Below are positions 17,707 through 27,075 of a stretch of 64,000 nucleotides of DNA, in pieces. Position 1 is the stretch's first letter. Each line of letters opens with the position of its first letter. The position numbers and the translations under genes are program-made. This DNA comes from Bog-473 sp963807675 (GTDB taxonomy: Bacteria; Actinomycetota; Acidimicrobiia; Acidimicrobiales; RAAP-2), in assembly GCA_963807675.1 (NCBI GenBank), contig CAWECP010000012.1, forward strand, positions 558,001 through 622,000. Reading direction: 5' to 3'. The notes beneath the pieces are model-generated. The model worked only from the letters and a program-made list of their open reading frames with translations, had not been told where the DNA came from and ran no database searches.

Positions 17707-19623
17707 GTGAAATCTGCTTTCCGCATTGCGGCTCCCGTCTTGGCCTGCGCGCTCATGGGCGCCTGGCTGTTCCTCGCTGCTGCGCCCGGAGGTGCGGCAA
17801 ACCCAACCGTGCCGGCCACCGTCACCGCGTCCACCTGGACCGCCGCCACGAGCACCCCGGCGGTGACCGACGGTTCGTTCGGGGGCGTCTCCTGTGCGAA
17901 CGCCTCGTTCTGCGTGGGCGTGGGCAACCAGAGCGTGAGCGGTCTCACCGAGCCGCTGATTGAGCAGTGGACAGGCTCGGCATGGACGTTGGTCACGACA
18001 CCGTCCCTCAGCGGAGAAGGTGGTTTCTCCGCGGTGAGCTGCGCCACCGCAACGCTGTGCATGGCGGTGGGCTTCTCGGGTTCGAACACACTGATCGAGC
18101 AGTGGAACGGGTCTTCGTGGACCGTCGTGACCAGTCCCAACCTGGCCGGCTTCACGAACAACGGTCTGAGCGGGGTGTCCTGCCCCAGCACCACCTTCTG
18201 CATGACGGTGGGTATCGCCAGCGGCTCCAGCACGTATGCCCCGACGGCAGCGAGCTGGAACGGGACCACCTGGACGTCCCAGACCGTCCCGACCACTGGT
18301 CTTGGCAGCGGCCCGCAGTTCAACGCCGTTTCCTGCACGTCGTCGACGGTGTGCATGGGCGTCGGCAACTCGGACGGGGGCGACGCGAGCATGGCCGAGC
18401 AATGGAACGGCACCGCCTGGTCCGTTGTGTCGACCCCGAACCCAGCCGGGCAGACCAGTGTCAACCTCTACGGCGTCTCGTGCATCGGCACCGCCTGGTG
18501 CACGGCAGTCGGCGCTGGCTTGAGCACCACCGTGTACCAGACGCTGGTCGAGCAGTGGAACGGCTCCAGCTGGTCGATCGTCGCGAGCCCCAATGCGGGC
18601 ACGGCGGACAACACACTTCTGGGCATCGACTGCTTCAGCATGACCTCATGCTCGGCCGTGGGGTCAACGGGCAGTAACACGGAGGCACTCGCCTGGGACG
18701 GCACAACGTGGACCATCCCGACGACGCCGAACCAGGCCGGCGCGGACACCACCGGACTGGCCGCGGTGTCGTGCGTCACCAACTGGGAGTGCGTCGGGCT
18801 CGGCACGAGCACGCTCAGCACGAGCAGCAGCGTCTTCGCAGCCACCGCACCGATCGCCCGCTCGGGCTACCGCTTCGTCGCATCTGACGGCGGCGTGTTC
18901 TCCTACGGGAGCGGCGCACCGTTCCTCGGCTCCATGGGCGGGTCGCCGCTCAACCAGCCGATCGTCGGCATGGCCGTCATGCCCGCTGGGGACGGCTACT
19001 ACCTCGTGGCCGCCGACGGCGGCATCTTCAGCTACGGATCCGCCAAGTTCTACGGCTCGACCGGGGGCACGCACCTGAACGCGCCGATCGTCGGTATGGC
19101 GGTGACCCCCGATGGCGCGGGCTATTGGCTCGTGGCCTCCGACGGCGGCATCTTCAACTACGGCGACGCCCAGTTCTACGGCTCGACCGGGGGCATGCAC
19201 TTGAACAAGCCGATTGTGGGCATGGCCACCACGCCGGATGGCCGGGGCTACTACCTCGTGGCCTCCGACGGCGGCATCTTCACCTACGGCGACGCCACGT
19301 TCCAGGGCTCGGCGGGGTCGCTGACCCTCAACAAGCCGGTGGTCGGCATGACCGTCCCTGTGAGCGGTGCCGGCTACTACCTGGTCGCCTCCGACGGCGG
19401 CATCTTCAATTACCCGACCACGGGGGGTCCGGCCTTCTACGGCTCAACGGGCTCGATCAAACTCAACAAGCCGATCGTCGGGATGACCGCGGTCGCCGGC
19501 GGCTACTACCTGAGCGGTTCGGACGGCGGGGTCTTCACCTACCCGACGACGAACGGCCCGACCTTCTACGGCTCGACCGGCTCGCTCGTGCTCAACAAAC
19601 CGATCGTGGGGATCTCCGGGTAG
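17707..19623 (+). CDS. Large secreted protein with two different repeat families
   Basis: A 638-residue exported protein. Residues 1 to about 30 are a signal peptide (MKSAFRIAAPVLACALMGAW and a hydrophobic core). The first half (about 55-380) has seven copies of a ~48-residue repeat built on a VSC-x5-C-x-AVG core and an EQWNGSSW-like strand, with conserved Cys pairs. The second half (about 388-638) has six copies of a ~43-residue repeat on the pattern GYYLVASDGGIF-x-YG followed by FYGSTG and LNKPIVGM. Both look like beta-propeller blades. GTG start with AGAGGGG about 5 bases upstream. Surface binding or adhesion is inferred; no enzyme motif is visible. Confidence 0.85.
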   Translation: MKSAFRIAAPVLACALMGAWLFLAAAPGGAANPTVPATVTASTWTAATSTPAVTDGSFGGVSCANASFCVGVGNQSVSGLTEPLIEQWTGSAWTLVTTPSLSGEGGFSAVSCATATLCMAVGFSGSNTLIEQWNGSSWTVVTSPNLAGFTNNGLSGVSCPSTTFCMTVGIASGSSTYAPTAASWNGTTWTSQTVPTTGLGSGPQFNAVSCTSSTVCMGVGNSDGGDASMAEQWNGTAWSVVSTPNPAGQTSVNLYGVSCIGTAWCTAVGAGLSTTVYQTLVEQWNGSSWSIVASPNAGTADNTLLGIDCFSMTSCSAVGSTGSNTEALAWDGTTWTIPTTPNQAGADTTGLAAVSCVTNWECVGLGTSTLSTSSSVFAATAPIARSGYRFVASDGGVFSYGSGAPFLGSMGGSPLNQPIVGMAVMPAGDGYYLVAADGGIFSYGSAKFYGSTGGTHLNAPIVGMAVTPDGAGYWLVASDGGIFNYGDAQFYGSTGGMHLNKPIVGMATTPDGRGYYLVASDGGIFTYGDATFQGSAGSLTLNKPVVGMTVPVSGAGYYLVASDGGIFNYPTTGGPAFYGSTGSIKLNKPIVGMTAVAGGYYLSGSDGGVFTYPTTNGPTFYGSTGSLVLNKPIVGISG

Positions 19624-19720
19624 AGCCCGGCGGGAGGGGGTCGGTCCGCCGCGGCGGTCCCCTCCCGGCACGGGGCGGTGGGCGCCCAGAGCGGGGGTCA
19701 CGGCCGATTGCCCGCGGAAC

Positions 19721-19734
19721 GAGAACGTGTTCTA
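19721..19734. promoter_or_regulatory. KstR-like operator before the FadD19-like gene
   Basis: GAGAACGTGTTCTA contains the perfect palindrome AGAACGTGTTCT and fits the KstR consensus TNNAACNNGTTNNA except for its first base. It ends 11 bases before the GTG start. TAATCT (19733-19738), overlapping its right end, can serve as a -10 box and would place transcription at or next to the start codon. Confidence 0.65.
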
Positions 19735-19745
19735 ATCTGCGGGCC

Positions 19746-21365
19746 GTGGAGTTCAACCTCGCCGACCTGTTCGAGGCCGCCGTCGACGCCTACCCCGACC
19801 GCGAGTACCTGGTGGCCAACGGCGAGCGGCGGACCTACGCCGAAATGGAGGCCCGAGCCAACCAGCTGGCCCACTTCCTGCAGGGGCGGGGCATCGGCCC
19901 GGGGGACCACGTCGGGATTTACGCCTACAACTCGGTCGAGTGGGTCGAGGCCGCCTGGGCGGTCTTCAAGCTGCGAGCGATCTGGATCAACATCAACTAC
20001 CGCTACGTCCACGACGAACTCCGGTACCTGCTGACGAACGCCGACCTGAAGGCGATCGTGCACCAGCGTGAGTTCTCCCCGCTCGTCGCCGCCCTGCTGC
20101 CGGAGTTGCCCGAGCTGCGCCACGTCGTCGTCGTCGTCGAAGACGGCTCCACGGTCGATCTGACGCCCGGGGCCATCGAGTACGAGGAGGCCCTGTTCCG
20201 CCAGTCCCACCAGCGCGACTTCGAGCCGCGCTCGGGCGACGACCTCTACATCCTCTACACGGGCGGCACCACGGGCATGCCCAAGGGAGTCGTGTGGCGG
20301 CACGAGGACGTGTTCTACGCTCTCGGCGGCGGCACCGACCCGGTGACCAACGGGCGGGTGACCGATCCGGCCGTCATGGTGGCCAAGGGCGCGGGAGGCG
20401 CCATGACCCACCTGCCGGTGGCTCCCCTCATGCACGGGGCGACGCAGTGGTGCGTCATGGGTCAGAGCTTCGTCGGCTCCAAGATCGTGCTGATGGCCAA
20501 GTTCGACCCGCACGAGGTGTGGCGGCTGGTCGACGAGGAGAAGGTGAACTCGGTGATGATCACCGGCGACGCCATGGGCAAGCCGCTGGTCGAGTCGCTG
20601 GACGACCCGGGGACGAGCCACGACCTGTCGTCGCTCCTGGCCGTGGTGTCGTCGGCGGCGCTGTTCAGCGCGCCGGTGAAGGACGACTTCTTCGACCATC
20701 TGCCCAACATCGTCATCACCGACGCCGTCGGCTCCTCGGAGGGCGGCAACAACGGTATGACGGTGGTGACCAAGGGGAACACCGCCATGAAGAGCGGCCC
20801 GACGGTGCACCTGCTGGGCCAGACCGTCGTCTTCGACGAACAGTTCGAGCTCGTCGAACCGGGGTCGGGCGTCATCGGCAAGATCGCCCGCTCGGGTGAC
20901 ATCCCGCAGGGCTACTACAACGACCCCAAGAAGACGGCCGAGGTCTTCGTAGAGGTGCAGGGCCGGCGCTACGTCATGCCGGGCGACTACGCCACGGTGG
21001 AGGCGGACGGGTCCATCACGCTCCTCGGACGCGGCTCCATCGTCATCAACTCGGGGGGCGAGAAGATCTTCCCCGAAGAGGTCGAGTCGGCCGTGCGCTC
21101 ACACCCCGACGTCATGGACGCCATCGTGTGCGGCGCGCCGGACGAGCGCTGGGGGCAGACGGTGGCGGCCATCGTGCAGCCCCGGGTGGGGCACGAGGCG
21201 CCCACGCTGGAATCACTGCAGGAGCACTGCCGGACCACCATCGCCGGGTACAAGCTGCCCCGCCGGCTGCACGTGGTGGAGCAGATCGAGCGAGCGCCGA
21301 GCGGCAAGCCCGATTACCGCTGGGCGGCCGGCATCGTCAATGCGGAGGCCAGCACGCTGCTGTGA
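19746..21365 (+). CDS. fadD19: FadD19-like steroid side-chain acyl-CoA synthetase
   Basis: A 539-residue AMP-forming ligase. It tracks mycobacterial FadD19, which activates the C24/C26 carboxyl of sterol side chains. The family blocks are LYTGGTTGMPKGVVWRHED (about residue 170), PVAPLMHGATQW, TDAVGSSEGG, VMPGDYATVEADGSITLLGR, INSGGEKIFPEEVE, and PSGKPDYRWA at the end. The GTG at 19746 is chosen because the protein N-terminus starts exactly there in homologues. There is no Shine-Dalgarno sequence, which together with the adjacent -10-like TAATCT suggests a leaderless message. A KstR-like operator overlaps this promoter. The gene is alone, without other sterol genes immediately beside it. Confidence 0.82.
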   Translation: MEFNLADLFEAAVDAYPDREYLVANGERRTYAEMEARANQLAHFLQGRGIGPGDHVGIYAYNSVEWVEAAWAVFKLRAIWININYRYVHDELRYLLTNADLKAIVHQREFSPLVAALLPELPELRHVVVVVEDGSTVDLTPGAIEYEEALFRQSHQRDFEPRSGDDLYILYTGGTTGMPKGVVWRHEDVFYALGGGTDPVTNGRVTDPAVMVAKGAGGAMTHLPVAPLMHGATQWCVMGQSFVGSKIVLMAKFDPHEVWRLVDEEKVNSVMITGDAMGKPLVESLDDPGTSHDLSSLLAVVSSAALFSAPVKDDFFDHLPNIVITDAVGSSEGGNNGMTVVTKGNTAMKSGPTVHLLGQTVVFDEQFELVEPGSGVIGKIARSGDIPQGYYNDPKKTAEVFVEVQGRRYVMPGDYATVEADGSITLLGRGSIVINSGGEKIFPEEVESAVRSHPDVMDAIVCGAPDERWGQTVAAIVQPRVGHEAPTLESLQEHCRTTIAGYKLPRRLHVVEQIERAPSGKPDYRWAAGIVNAEASTLL

Positions 21366-21408
21366 GCGGCCTGGAGCGGGGACGTCGGGAAACGCCCGAG
21401 GTCTTCGC

Positions 21409-23712
21409 TCACTGCATGGCCAGGATGGCGGCCACCTCGGCCACCGGATCGCGCACGACGGGGCCGGTGGCGGACACCTCGGCCCGCACGATGGTGCCGT
21501 TGAAGGGGAACGGCGCCACGTAGTCGCGCCCCACCGCCGGCCCCCACTCGTAACCACAGGTCAGACCGACGCCGACCTCGTTGAAGGCGACGGGCGTGTA
21601 ACGGTCGACCGTGCCGGTGCCCACCGTGGCGCCGTCCACCACGAGCGCCCCCTGACCACCGAGACCCTCGTCCTTCTCGAAGCGGAACTCGACCACGTGA
21701 CGGCCCGGTCTCAGCGTGGCTTCCGCCGTGACCTCGTACAGCTTCTGACCGTGCAGGTTGTGGAGGTAGCGGAGCCTGCCGTCGAGCACGTGCAGCGACC
21801 AGCCGCCGAGCGCGCAGCCGAGGGCGAGGAGCGTGCCCTCGGGGACGGCGCCGTCGGACACGTCGACGGTCACCGCCATGCGGTGGGAGCGGTTCCGGAC
21901 GTCGACCGCCACCCACTCGGGCACCTGGGCACCGCCCGGGAAGTACCGGTAGGTCTCCTGGTCTCGACGGCGATCGTGCTTGTGGGCCATGGCCTCGAGG
22001 ACCCGGTTGTCGAGGGGTAGCACGTCGTTGCGCTGCGCCTCGGTCCACCACAGGGCGACCAGCTCGGCCACCTTGTCGGGGCGCTCGGCCGCACGGTCAT
22101 GGGCCTCCGAGACGTCCTCGGCCACGTGGTAGAGCTCCCACACATCGTCGTCCCAGGGCGCGCTCACGCTCAGCCCGTCGCCGTAGATGGGCCCGACCGG
22201 GTGATAGGTCACGGCCTTCCACCCGTCGTGATAGATCGCCCGCGAGCCGAGCATCTCGAAGTGCTGGGTCACGTGGCGCCCGGGCTCGTTCTCGCCTCCG
22301 CCGCCCAGCGCGTAGGCGAAGCTCGTGCCGTCGAGGTGCGACTGCTCAATCCCGTCGATCTCGTTCGGTGGGGCGATGCCGACGAGCTCCAGCACGGTCG
22401 GCGCGATGTCGACGGCATGGGCGTACTGCCGGCGCAGGCCGTTCCCGCCACCCGAGCGACGGCTGGCCGGCAGCCGGACGATGCAGGGATCGGCCACGCC
22501 GCCCTCGTGCACCTCGCGCTTCCAGCGCTTGAACGGCGTGTTGCCGGCCATCGTCCAGCCCCACGGGTAATTGTTGTGGGCCAGCGGCCCGCCGATCTCG
22601 TCGATGCGGCTGTGCATCTCGCCGACGCTCGCACCCTCGAAGTTCGACAGACGGCCCTCGTTGATGGTGCCTTCCTGGCCGCCCTCTGAGCTGGCGCCGT
22701 TGTCCGACACCAGCACGACGATGGTGTCGTCGGTGTCGCCCAGGTCCTCTATGAAGTCGAGCACCCGCCCGATCTGCTCGTCCGTGTAGGACAAGAAGGC
22801 GGCAAAGCACTCCATGAACCTCTCGGCCAGGGCACGCTGCCGCTCGTCGAGTGTGTCCCAGGCCGGCACCCACGCGGGTCGCGGCGTGAGGACGGTACCC
22901 TCGGGCACCACGCCCAGCGCCAGCTGACGGGCGAACGTCTCGTCGCGCCAACGGTCCCACCCCTGGGCGAAGCGGCCCCGGTAGCGCTCGATCCACTCCG
23001 CCGGGGCATGGTGGGGCGAGTGGCAGGCGCCCGTGGCGAGATAGAGGAAGAACGGCATCTCGGCGGACACGGCCCGTAGGTCGCCCAGGAACTCGATGGC
23101 CCGGTCGGCCAGGTCCCCACTGAGGTGGTAGCCCTCCTCGATCGTGCGCGGCGGCATGACACTGTGGTTGTCGTGGTAGAGCGCAGGCACGAATTGGTGC
23201 GTCTCACCGCCGTGGAATCCGTACCAGCGGTCGAAGCCGCGCCCGAGCGGCCAGGTGGAGCGCGAGGCGGCCATGTTCGTCTCCTCCTCGGGGCTCAGGT
23301 GCCACTTGCCGACGGCGTAGGTGGCGTAGCCGGCCGAGCGCAGCATTTCGGACAGGAAGCCGTTCTCCCGCGGCGGCCGGCCCCAGTAGCCGGGGAAGCC
23401 GATGGCCAGGTCGGCCACGCGACCCATGCCGCTGCGGTGGTGGTTCCGGCCGGTGAGCAAGCAGGCCCGGGTGGGCGAGCACAGAGCGGTGGTGTGGAAG
23501 TTGGTCAGGCGGATCCCCTCGGCGGCCAGGCCGTCGATCCTCGGGGTCTCGATGTCGGACCCGTAGCAGCCGAGCTGGGCGAAGCCGACGTCGTCGAGGA
23601 CGACGAGCACGACGTTCGGCGCGCCGTCAGGCGGGGTGGGCACCGGAGGCCACCACGGTTCGGAATCCCGCCAGTCGCGACCGATCTTCCCCCCGAACTC
23701 CACCTTTGCCAT
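21409..23712 (-). CDS. Arylsulfatase-type sulfatase
   Basis: A 767-residue sulfatase of the alkaline-phosphatase superfamily. The sulfatase signature CSPTRACLLTG begins at Cys78, which a formylglycine-generating enzyme must convert to formylglycine. Metal-binding residues appear as VVLDDVGFAQLG near the N-terminus and VSDNGASSEGG mid-protein; GKWHL is the second sulfatase signature. The last ~170 residues are a beta-rich jelly-roll-like domain, as in the long mycobacterial AtsA/AtsD group. No signal peptide is visible, so it is probably cytoplasmic. A sulfated sterol or lipid is a possible substrate from context, but there is no direct evidence. Confidence 0.92.
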   Translation of the reverse strand: MAKVEFGGKIGRDWRDSEPWWPPVPTPPDGAPNVVLVVLDDVGFAQLGCYGSDIETPRIDGLAAEGIRLTNFHTTALCSPTRACLLTGRNHHRSGMGRVADLAIGFPGYWGRPPRENGFLSEMLRSAGYATYAVGKWHLSPEEETNMAASRSTWPLGRGFDRWYGFHGGETHQFVPALYHDNHSVMPPRTIEEGYHLSGDLADRAIEFLGDLRAVSAEMPFFLYLATGACHSPHHAPAEWIERYRGRFAQGWDRWRDETFARQLALGVVPEGTVLTPRPAWVPAWDTLDERQRALAERFMECFAAFLSYTDEQIGRVLDFIEDLGDTDDTIVVLVSDNGASSEGGQEGTINEGRLSNFEGASVGEMHSRIDEIGGPLAHNNYPWGWTMAGNTPFKRWKREVHEGGVADPCIVRLPASRRSGGGNGLRRQYAHAVDIAPTVLELVGIAPPNEIDGIEQSHLDGTSFAYALGGGGENEPGRHVTQHFEMLGSRAIYHDGWKAVTYHPVGPIYGDGLSVSAPWDDDVWELYHVAEDVSEAHDRAAERPDKVAELVALWWTEAQRNDVLPLDNRVLEAMAHKHDRRRDQETYRYFPGGAQVPEWVAVDVRNRSHRMAVTVDVSDGAVPEGTLLALGCALGGWSLHVLDGRLRYLHNLHGQKLYEVTAEATLRPGRHVVEFRFEKDEGLGGQGALVVDGATVGTGTVDRYTPVAFNEVGVGLTCGYEWGPAVGRDYVAPFPFNGTIVRAEVSATGPVVRDPVAEVAAILAMQ

Positions 23713-23896
23713 GGCCTGACCCCCGAGCGCTCGATGTGCACCAGAGCATGGCACCGCGGGGCGAGCCCCCGGGTGGCGGCTGTCGCGCCGCACCGGCCGA
23801 GGGTGTGACGGCCACCAGCGTGACCGTTCGCGGCGGCGAAGGCGGTCGTCACGCAGAACAGTCGCTGGAGACCCCAGCTCGCTTCAGTGGAGTCGC

Positions 23897-25498
23897 TCAG
23901 ACAGTGCCCGGTTCCTGGGTCGGCATCTGCTGAGGGTTGGCGGGCATCGGCGTCGTTCCCCCACCGACCTCGAAGTCCTCCCCGGCCGTGCATTCGTTCA
24001 CCACGACCGCAGGCAACGGCGAGGTCGGCGGCAGCGATGGTACGGCGGGCTCGAACCGGCCGAAATTCAACGTGGCCGTGAGGTCACCCGTGACCTGCCG
24101 TCTCCAAGCGGAGAGATTGGGCACCTTCACGCCGAACCGGGTCTCGAGAAACCTGAGCTGAGAGGTGTGGTCGTAGGTCCCGTGGGACACGACGCCACCG
24201 CGGCTGAACGGGGACACGACCAGCAGCGGCACCCTGAACCCGAGCCCGATCGGCCCGGCGATGCCTTCGGCCTCGGCGGGCAATGGCTGCTTCGTGACGT
24301 ATTCATCGGGCGTCTCAGGGGGCGGGACAGGTGGGGCAACATGGTCGAACCAGCCGTCGTTCTCGTCGTACATCACGAAGAGCACGGTCTTGGCCCAGAT
24401 GGCGGGATTGGCGGTCAGTGCCTCGAGCACCGTGGAGGTGAAGAACTCCCCCCACGCGGCGGGCGCCGGAGGGTGCTCGTCGTATCCGTCCTCGGCCGTA
24501 ATCCACGAAACTGCCGGCAGCTCCCCGGTCAGGACATCCTTGGCGAAGTCTCCTGGATACGTGGGCAGGAACGCCTTCTGGTACAGGGGCGAGGAGACGC
24601 TTTGGTAGTTCTTGAAGTACGGCAGGACCGCGTCCCCCGTGCCCATGTTGTAGTTGGCCTCGTAGACCGGGGAGGCACCGGGCGGCGAGTAGACCTTCCA
24701 GGACACGCCCGCGTCCTCCAGCGCCTCGGGCATGGTGGGCCAATCGACGCTCCACATGGCGTCCGGGGAGCCGTTGGTGATCAGTACGGGCCCACCGTGC
24801 ATTCCGGCTGGATCGATCGTGGCAGAGAAGGACATGAGCCGGTTGGGGTGCGTCGGGCCCAAGACCGAACAGTGGTACCCGTCGCAAAGGGTGAATGCAT
24901 CGGCGAGCGCGTAGTAGTACGGAAGATCCGCCCGGGTGTAGTAACCCATCGTGTGCAGACCCGCCACCGGTCCCTCGTACGCGGTGGAGGTGTGGACCTC
25001 GACGAAGGAGTTCATCCTTCCGCCGTTCCAACATGCATGCTGCGGACCCCATGCATGCGTAAGGTCGCTGGTGCACTCGGCCGCCGACTCGGCTGTGTCG
25101 AGGTGATACGGCAGCACGACTCCGATTGGGGGGTCGTTCTGATTGGCGGGATACGGCTGCGCGAAGACGCCGTAGGACCCGGCGGGATGGTCGTCGAATC
25201 CCCGAACCCCGGGGAACGTGCCGAAGTAGTGGTCGAACGACCTGTTCTCCTGCATGAGGAACACGACGTGCTCAATTGCGCCGAGATCCGAACCGGCCGG
25301 CTCGGTGGCCAGGGCCTTCGAGACAGCGGCAGACGAGGCCGTCGGCCTGGAGAGCGAGACGCTGGCCGCCGCGCCGGCGAACAGCATCCCGCCCCGGAGC
25401 AGATCTCGCCTTGACAGACGCGGGCGGGGCAGGGGAAATGGCATCAGCAGGGAAACGGGATGCAGCGAAGGATCCAACGGTGAACTGTTTGTGAGCAT
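23897..25498 (-). CDS. Tat-exported phospholipase C/phosphoesterase
   Basis: A 533-residue member of the phosphoesterase family that includes bacterial phospholipase C and acid phosphatase AcpA. A Tat signal, LSRRDLLRGG (29-38), precedes a hydrophobic stretch. The catalytic N-terminus carries HVVFLMQENRSFDHYFGTFP, and FVMYDENDGWFDHVAPP and SHGTYDHTSQLRFLE supply metal and active-site residues. It probably hydrolyses phospholipid head groups outside the cell. ATG at 25498 or 25444 are both possible; the second lies closer to the Tat motif. The divergent short gene starts 109 bases away. Confidence 0.88.
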   Translation of the reverse strand: MLTNSSPLDPSLHPVSLLMPFPLPRPRLSRRDLLRGGMLFAGAAASVSLSRPTASSAAVSKALATEPAGSDLGAIEHVVFLMQENRSFDHYFGTFPGVRGFDDHPAGSYGVFAQPYPANQNDPPIGVVLPYHLDTAESAAECTSDLTHAWGPQHACWNGGRMNSFVEVHTSTAYEGPVAGLHTMGYYTRADLPYYYALADAFTLCDGYHCSVLGPTHPNRLMSFSATIDPAGMHGGPVLITNGSPDAMWSVDWPTMPEALEDAGVSWKVYSPPGASPVYEANYNMGTGDAVLPYFKNYQSVSSPLYQKAFLPTYPGDFAKDVLTGELPAVSWITAEDGYDEHPPAPAAWGEFFTSTVLEALTANPAIWAKTVLFVMYDENDGWFDHVAPPVPPPETPDEYVTKQPLPAEAEGIAGPIGLGFRVPLLVVSPFSRGGVVSHGTYDHTSQLRFLETRFGVKVPNLSAWRRQVTGDLTATLNFGRFEPAVPSLPPTSPLPAVVVNECTAGEDFEVGGGTTPMPANPQQMPTQEPGTV

Positions 25499-25607
25499 TG
25501 CGCGAACGGTGGCCTGTGACCTGGTGGGCCACCCTGACGTTCCGCACCCGTCGCTCTCTCCCGGCCCTGGTCGTCACCTCGTTACACCCAGCGACCACAC
25601 TGCCGAC

Positions 25608-25979
25608 ATGAGCGCATCCGGTATTTTGATCGCAGAGAGCCTCTCGAAGGACGCCCCCGTCGAGGGCGTCGAATTCCAGGTTCGCAAAATCAGCAGGAGT
25701 GATGCCGGCGACGTGAGCGCGGGACAGCCCCTGACATGGACGTTCATCGAGTTCGAGGCAGACGACCATGCGGTGGCCGATCTTTCGGAGGCACTCAGTC
25801 GGTCGATTGACCCGTCAGGAGGCTGGTACTGCGACTTCCGCACCGACGAGGAGACCTTCGTCGTGTTCGCAGGCCGGATCTTCCGTTATCCGCGTGGCGA
25901 GGCCGAAGGTCGGGCAGGTGCCGAGGCGTACGGTCGATCCGTCGGCGTCCCCACGTTGCAGCTCGACTGGCCGGAGTAG
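25608..25979 (+). CDS. Hypothetical protein
   Basis: A 123-residue soluble protein, starting MSASGILIAESLSKDAPVEG. It contains an alternating strand/helix pattern, with LTWTFIEFEADDHAVADL and then SIDPSGGWYCDFRTDEETFVVFAGRIFRY. This resembles small immunity-like or DUF-type proteins seen in actinobacterial accessory regions, but I cannot name a family. The long open frame upstream is antisense to the phospholipase and is not part of the gene. No partner toxin is visible next to it. Confidence 0.68.
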   Translation: MSASGILIAESLSKDAPVEGVEFQVRKISRSDAGDVSAGQPLTWTFIEFEADDHAVADLSEALSRSIDPSGGWYCDFRTDEETFVVFAGRIFRYPRGEAEGRAGAEAYGRSVGVPTLQLDWPE

Positions 25980-26073
25980 AAGCCGGGACCTGGCTGAAGT
26001 GACCATCCGGAAAGGGCCGACAGGAGCGGTCCCAGCGAGTGATCGGACTACGACCTATCGCCCGGCGGGCGGC

Positions 26074-26331
26074 TTAGCTGCCAGAGGAACGGAGTGGGTA
26101 ATGTCGTCCCCGATACGCAAAGGCCGGCACGATCCGTCCATCAGACAGTTTCTGGACCCTGTCGCACGCGGCGTAGAGGTACCTGGATCCGTCCTCCATT
26201 TCGACAAGAAGCTCGGCAGTGTCGGGCTCCACGCGATGCTCCCTCCCGTCCAGCGGACCACCATCGAAAACCGCATTCCCCGCGTTCTCGTTCAGGATGC
26301 GTCCCCGCATGGGGTCATGGTATCCACCCAC
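26074..26331 (-). CDS. Small hypothetical protein with an FDGGPLDG motif
   Basis: An 85-residue protein. AVFDGGPLDGREHRV, then a short acidic stretch and GSRYLYAACDR, fit a group of small actinobacterial proteins of unknown function that share the FDGGPLDG opening. GTG 26331 and ATG 26310 are alternative starts. The motif suggests the gene is real despite its size. Function unknown. Confidence 0.55.
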   Translation of the reverse strand: MGGYHDPMRGRILNENAGNAVFDGGPLDGREHRVEPDTAELLVEMEDGSRYLYAACDRVQKLSDGRIVPAFAYRGRHYPLRSSGS

Positions 26332-26403
26332 GAGTCCTGCCCCGAACGCCTGAATGTGAGCATAACCAACAGGTGCCAGTAGCAGGCAGGCGAGGCAACG
26401 GGT

Positions 26404-27075
26404 TCAAGAGTCAGAAGCGTCCCTCTCGTCCTCAACTCGGATGTCGAGCGCGGAAAAGACCCGGACAGCGAGCGGCAACACTTGTGCGCTATCGATTACG
26501 ACATTTCTCAGGTACTCACCCCCTTTGATGTCGGAGAGAACGGAGCCGTGAAATCGGGCCCGCGGCAGGATGGCCTGAGACACTTCGGTCTCTTTCATGT
26601 CGCAATCAAAGAACCTTGCGGACGTCAAGTCCGCGGCGTAGAAGTCAGCTCCTTGGAGGTTGACGTCATCGAACGTCACCCGGTCTCCCTGGCACATTCG
26701 GAAGTTGACGTCGTCAAGCTTGGACTCAGAAAAGGTGACGTCACGCAAGTGGGCCTGTGCGATCGACGCGCCGGACATGCGACAACTCCTGAATGTGACA
26801 CGCGTGAACGATGCTTCCGGCATCTCGGCCCCCGCGAAGTCGCTGTCCTCGACCAGGACATCAACCAGTCGGAGCCGGCCGAGGTCGGCGCTCAGGAAGG
26901 CCGAATGCCGTATGTGGGATTCCTCGATCTTCATCCCCGACAAGTTGGCGCCAGAGAAATCACCTTCGATCGTCAACCGCGAAAAATCAGAGTCCCCGGT
27001 CAGCCTCAGGTCGCGTTGCGAGTGCAGATCAGCCGGAACGCGGGGTGGGTTCGGTTGATCCTTTGGCCGGGCCAT
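26404..27075 (-). CDS. Pentapeptide-repeat protein
   Basis: A 223-residue protein made mainly of A(D/N)LxX-type pentapeptide repeats. Runs such as DFSGANLSGMKIEESHIRHS, DFAGAEMPEASFTRVTFRSC and NLQGADFYAADLTSARFFDC span about residues 35-190 and would form a right-handed quadrilateral beta-helix. Such proteins may mimic DNA (MfpA/Qnr) or serve as scaffolds. The repeat is imperfect and the tail (about 195-223) is not repetitive. The ATG at 27075 is chosen over an upstream start at 27129, which gives a basic, non-conserved extension. No gyrase-protection function can be claimed. Confidence 0.85.
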   Translation of the reverse strand: MARPKDQPNPPRVPADLHSQRDLRLTGDSDFSRLTIEGDFSGANLSGMKIEESHIRHSAFLSADLGRLRLVDVLVEDSDFAGAEMPEASFTRVTFRSCRMSGASIAQAHLRDVTFSESKLDDVNFRMCQGDRVTFDDVNLQGADFYAADLTSARFFDCDMKETEVSQAILPRARFHGSVLSDIKGGEYLRNVVIDSAQVLPLAVRVFSALDIRVEDERDASDS

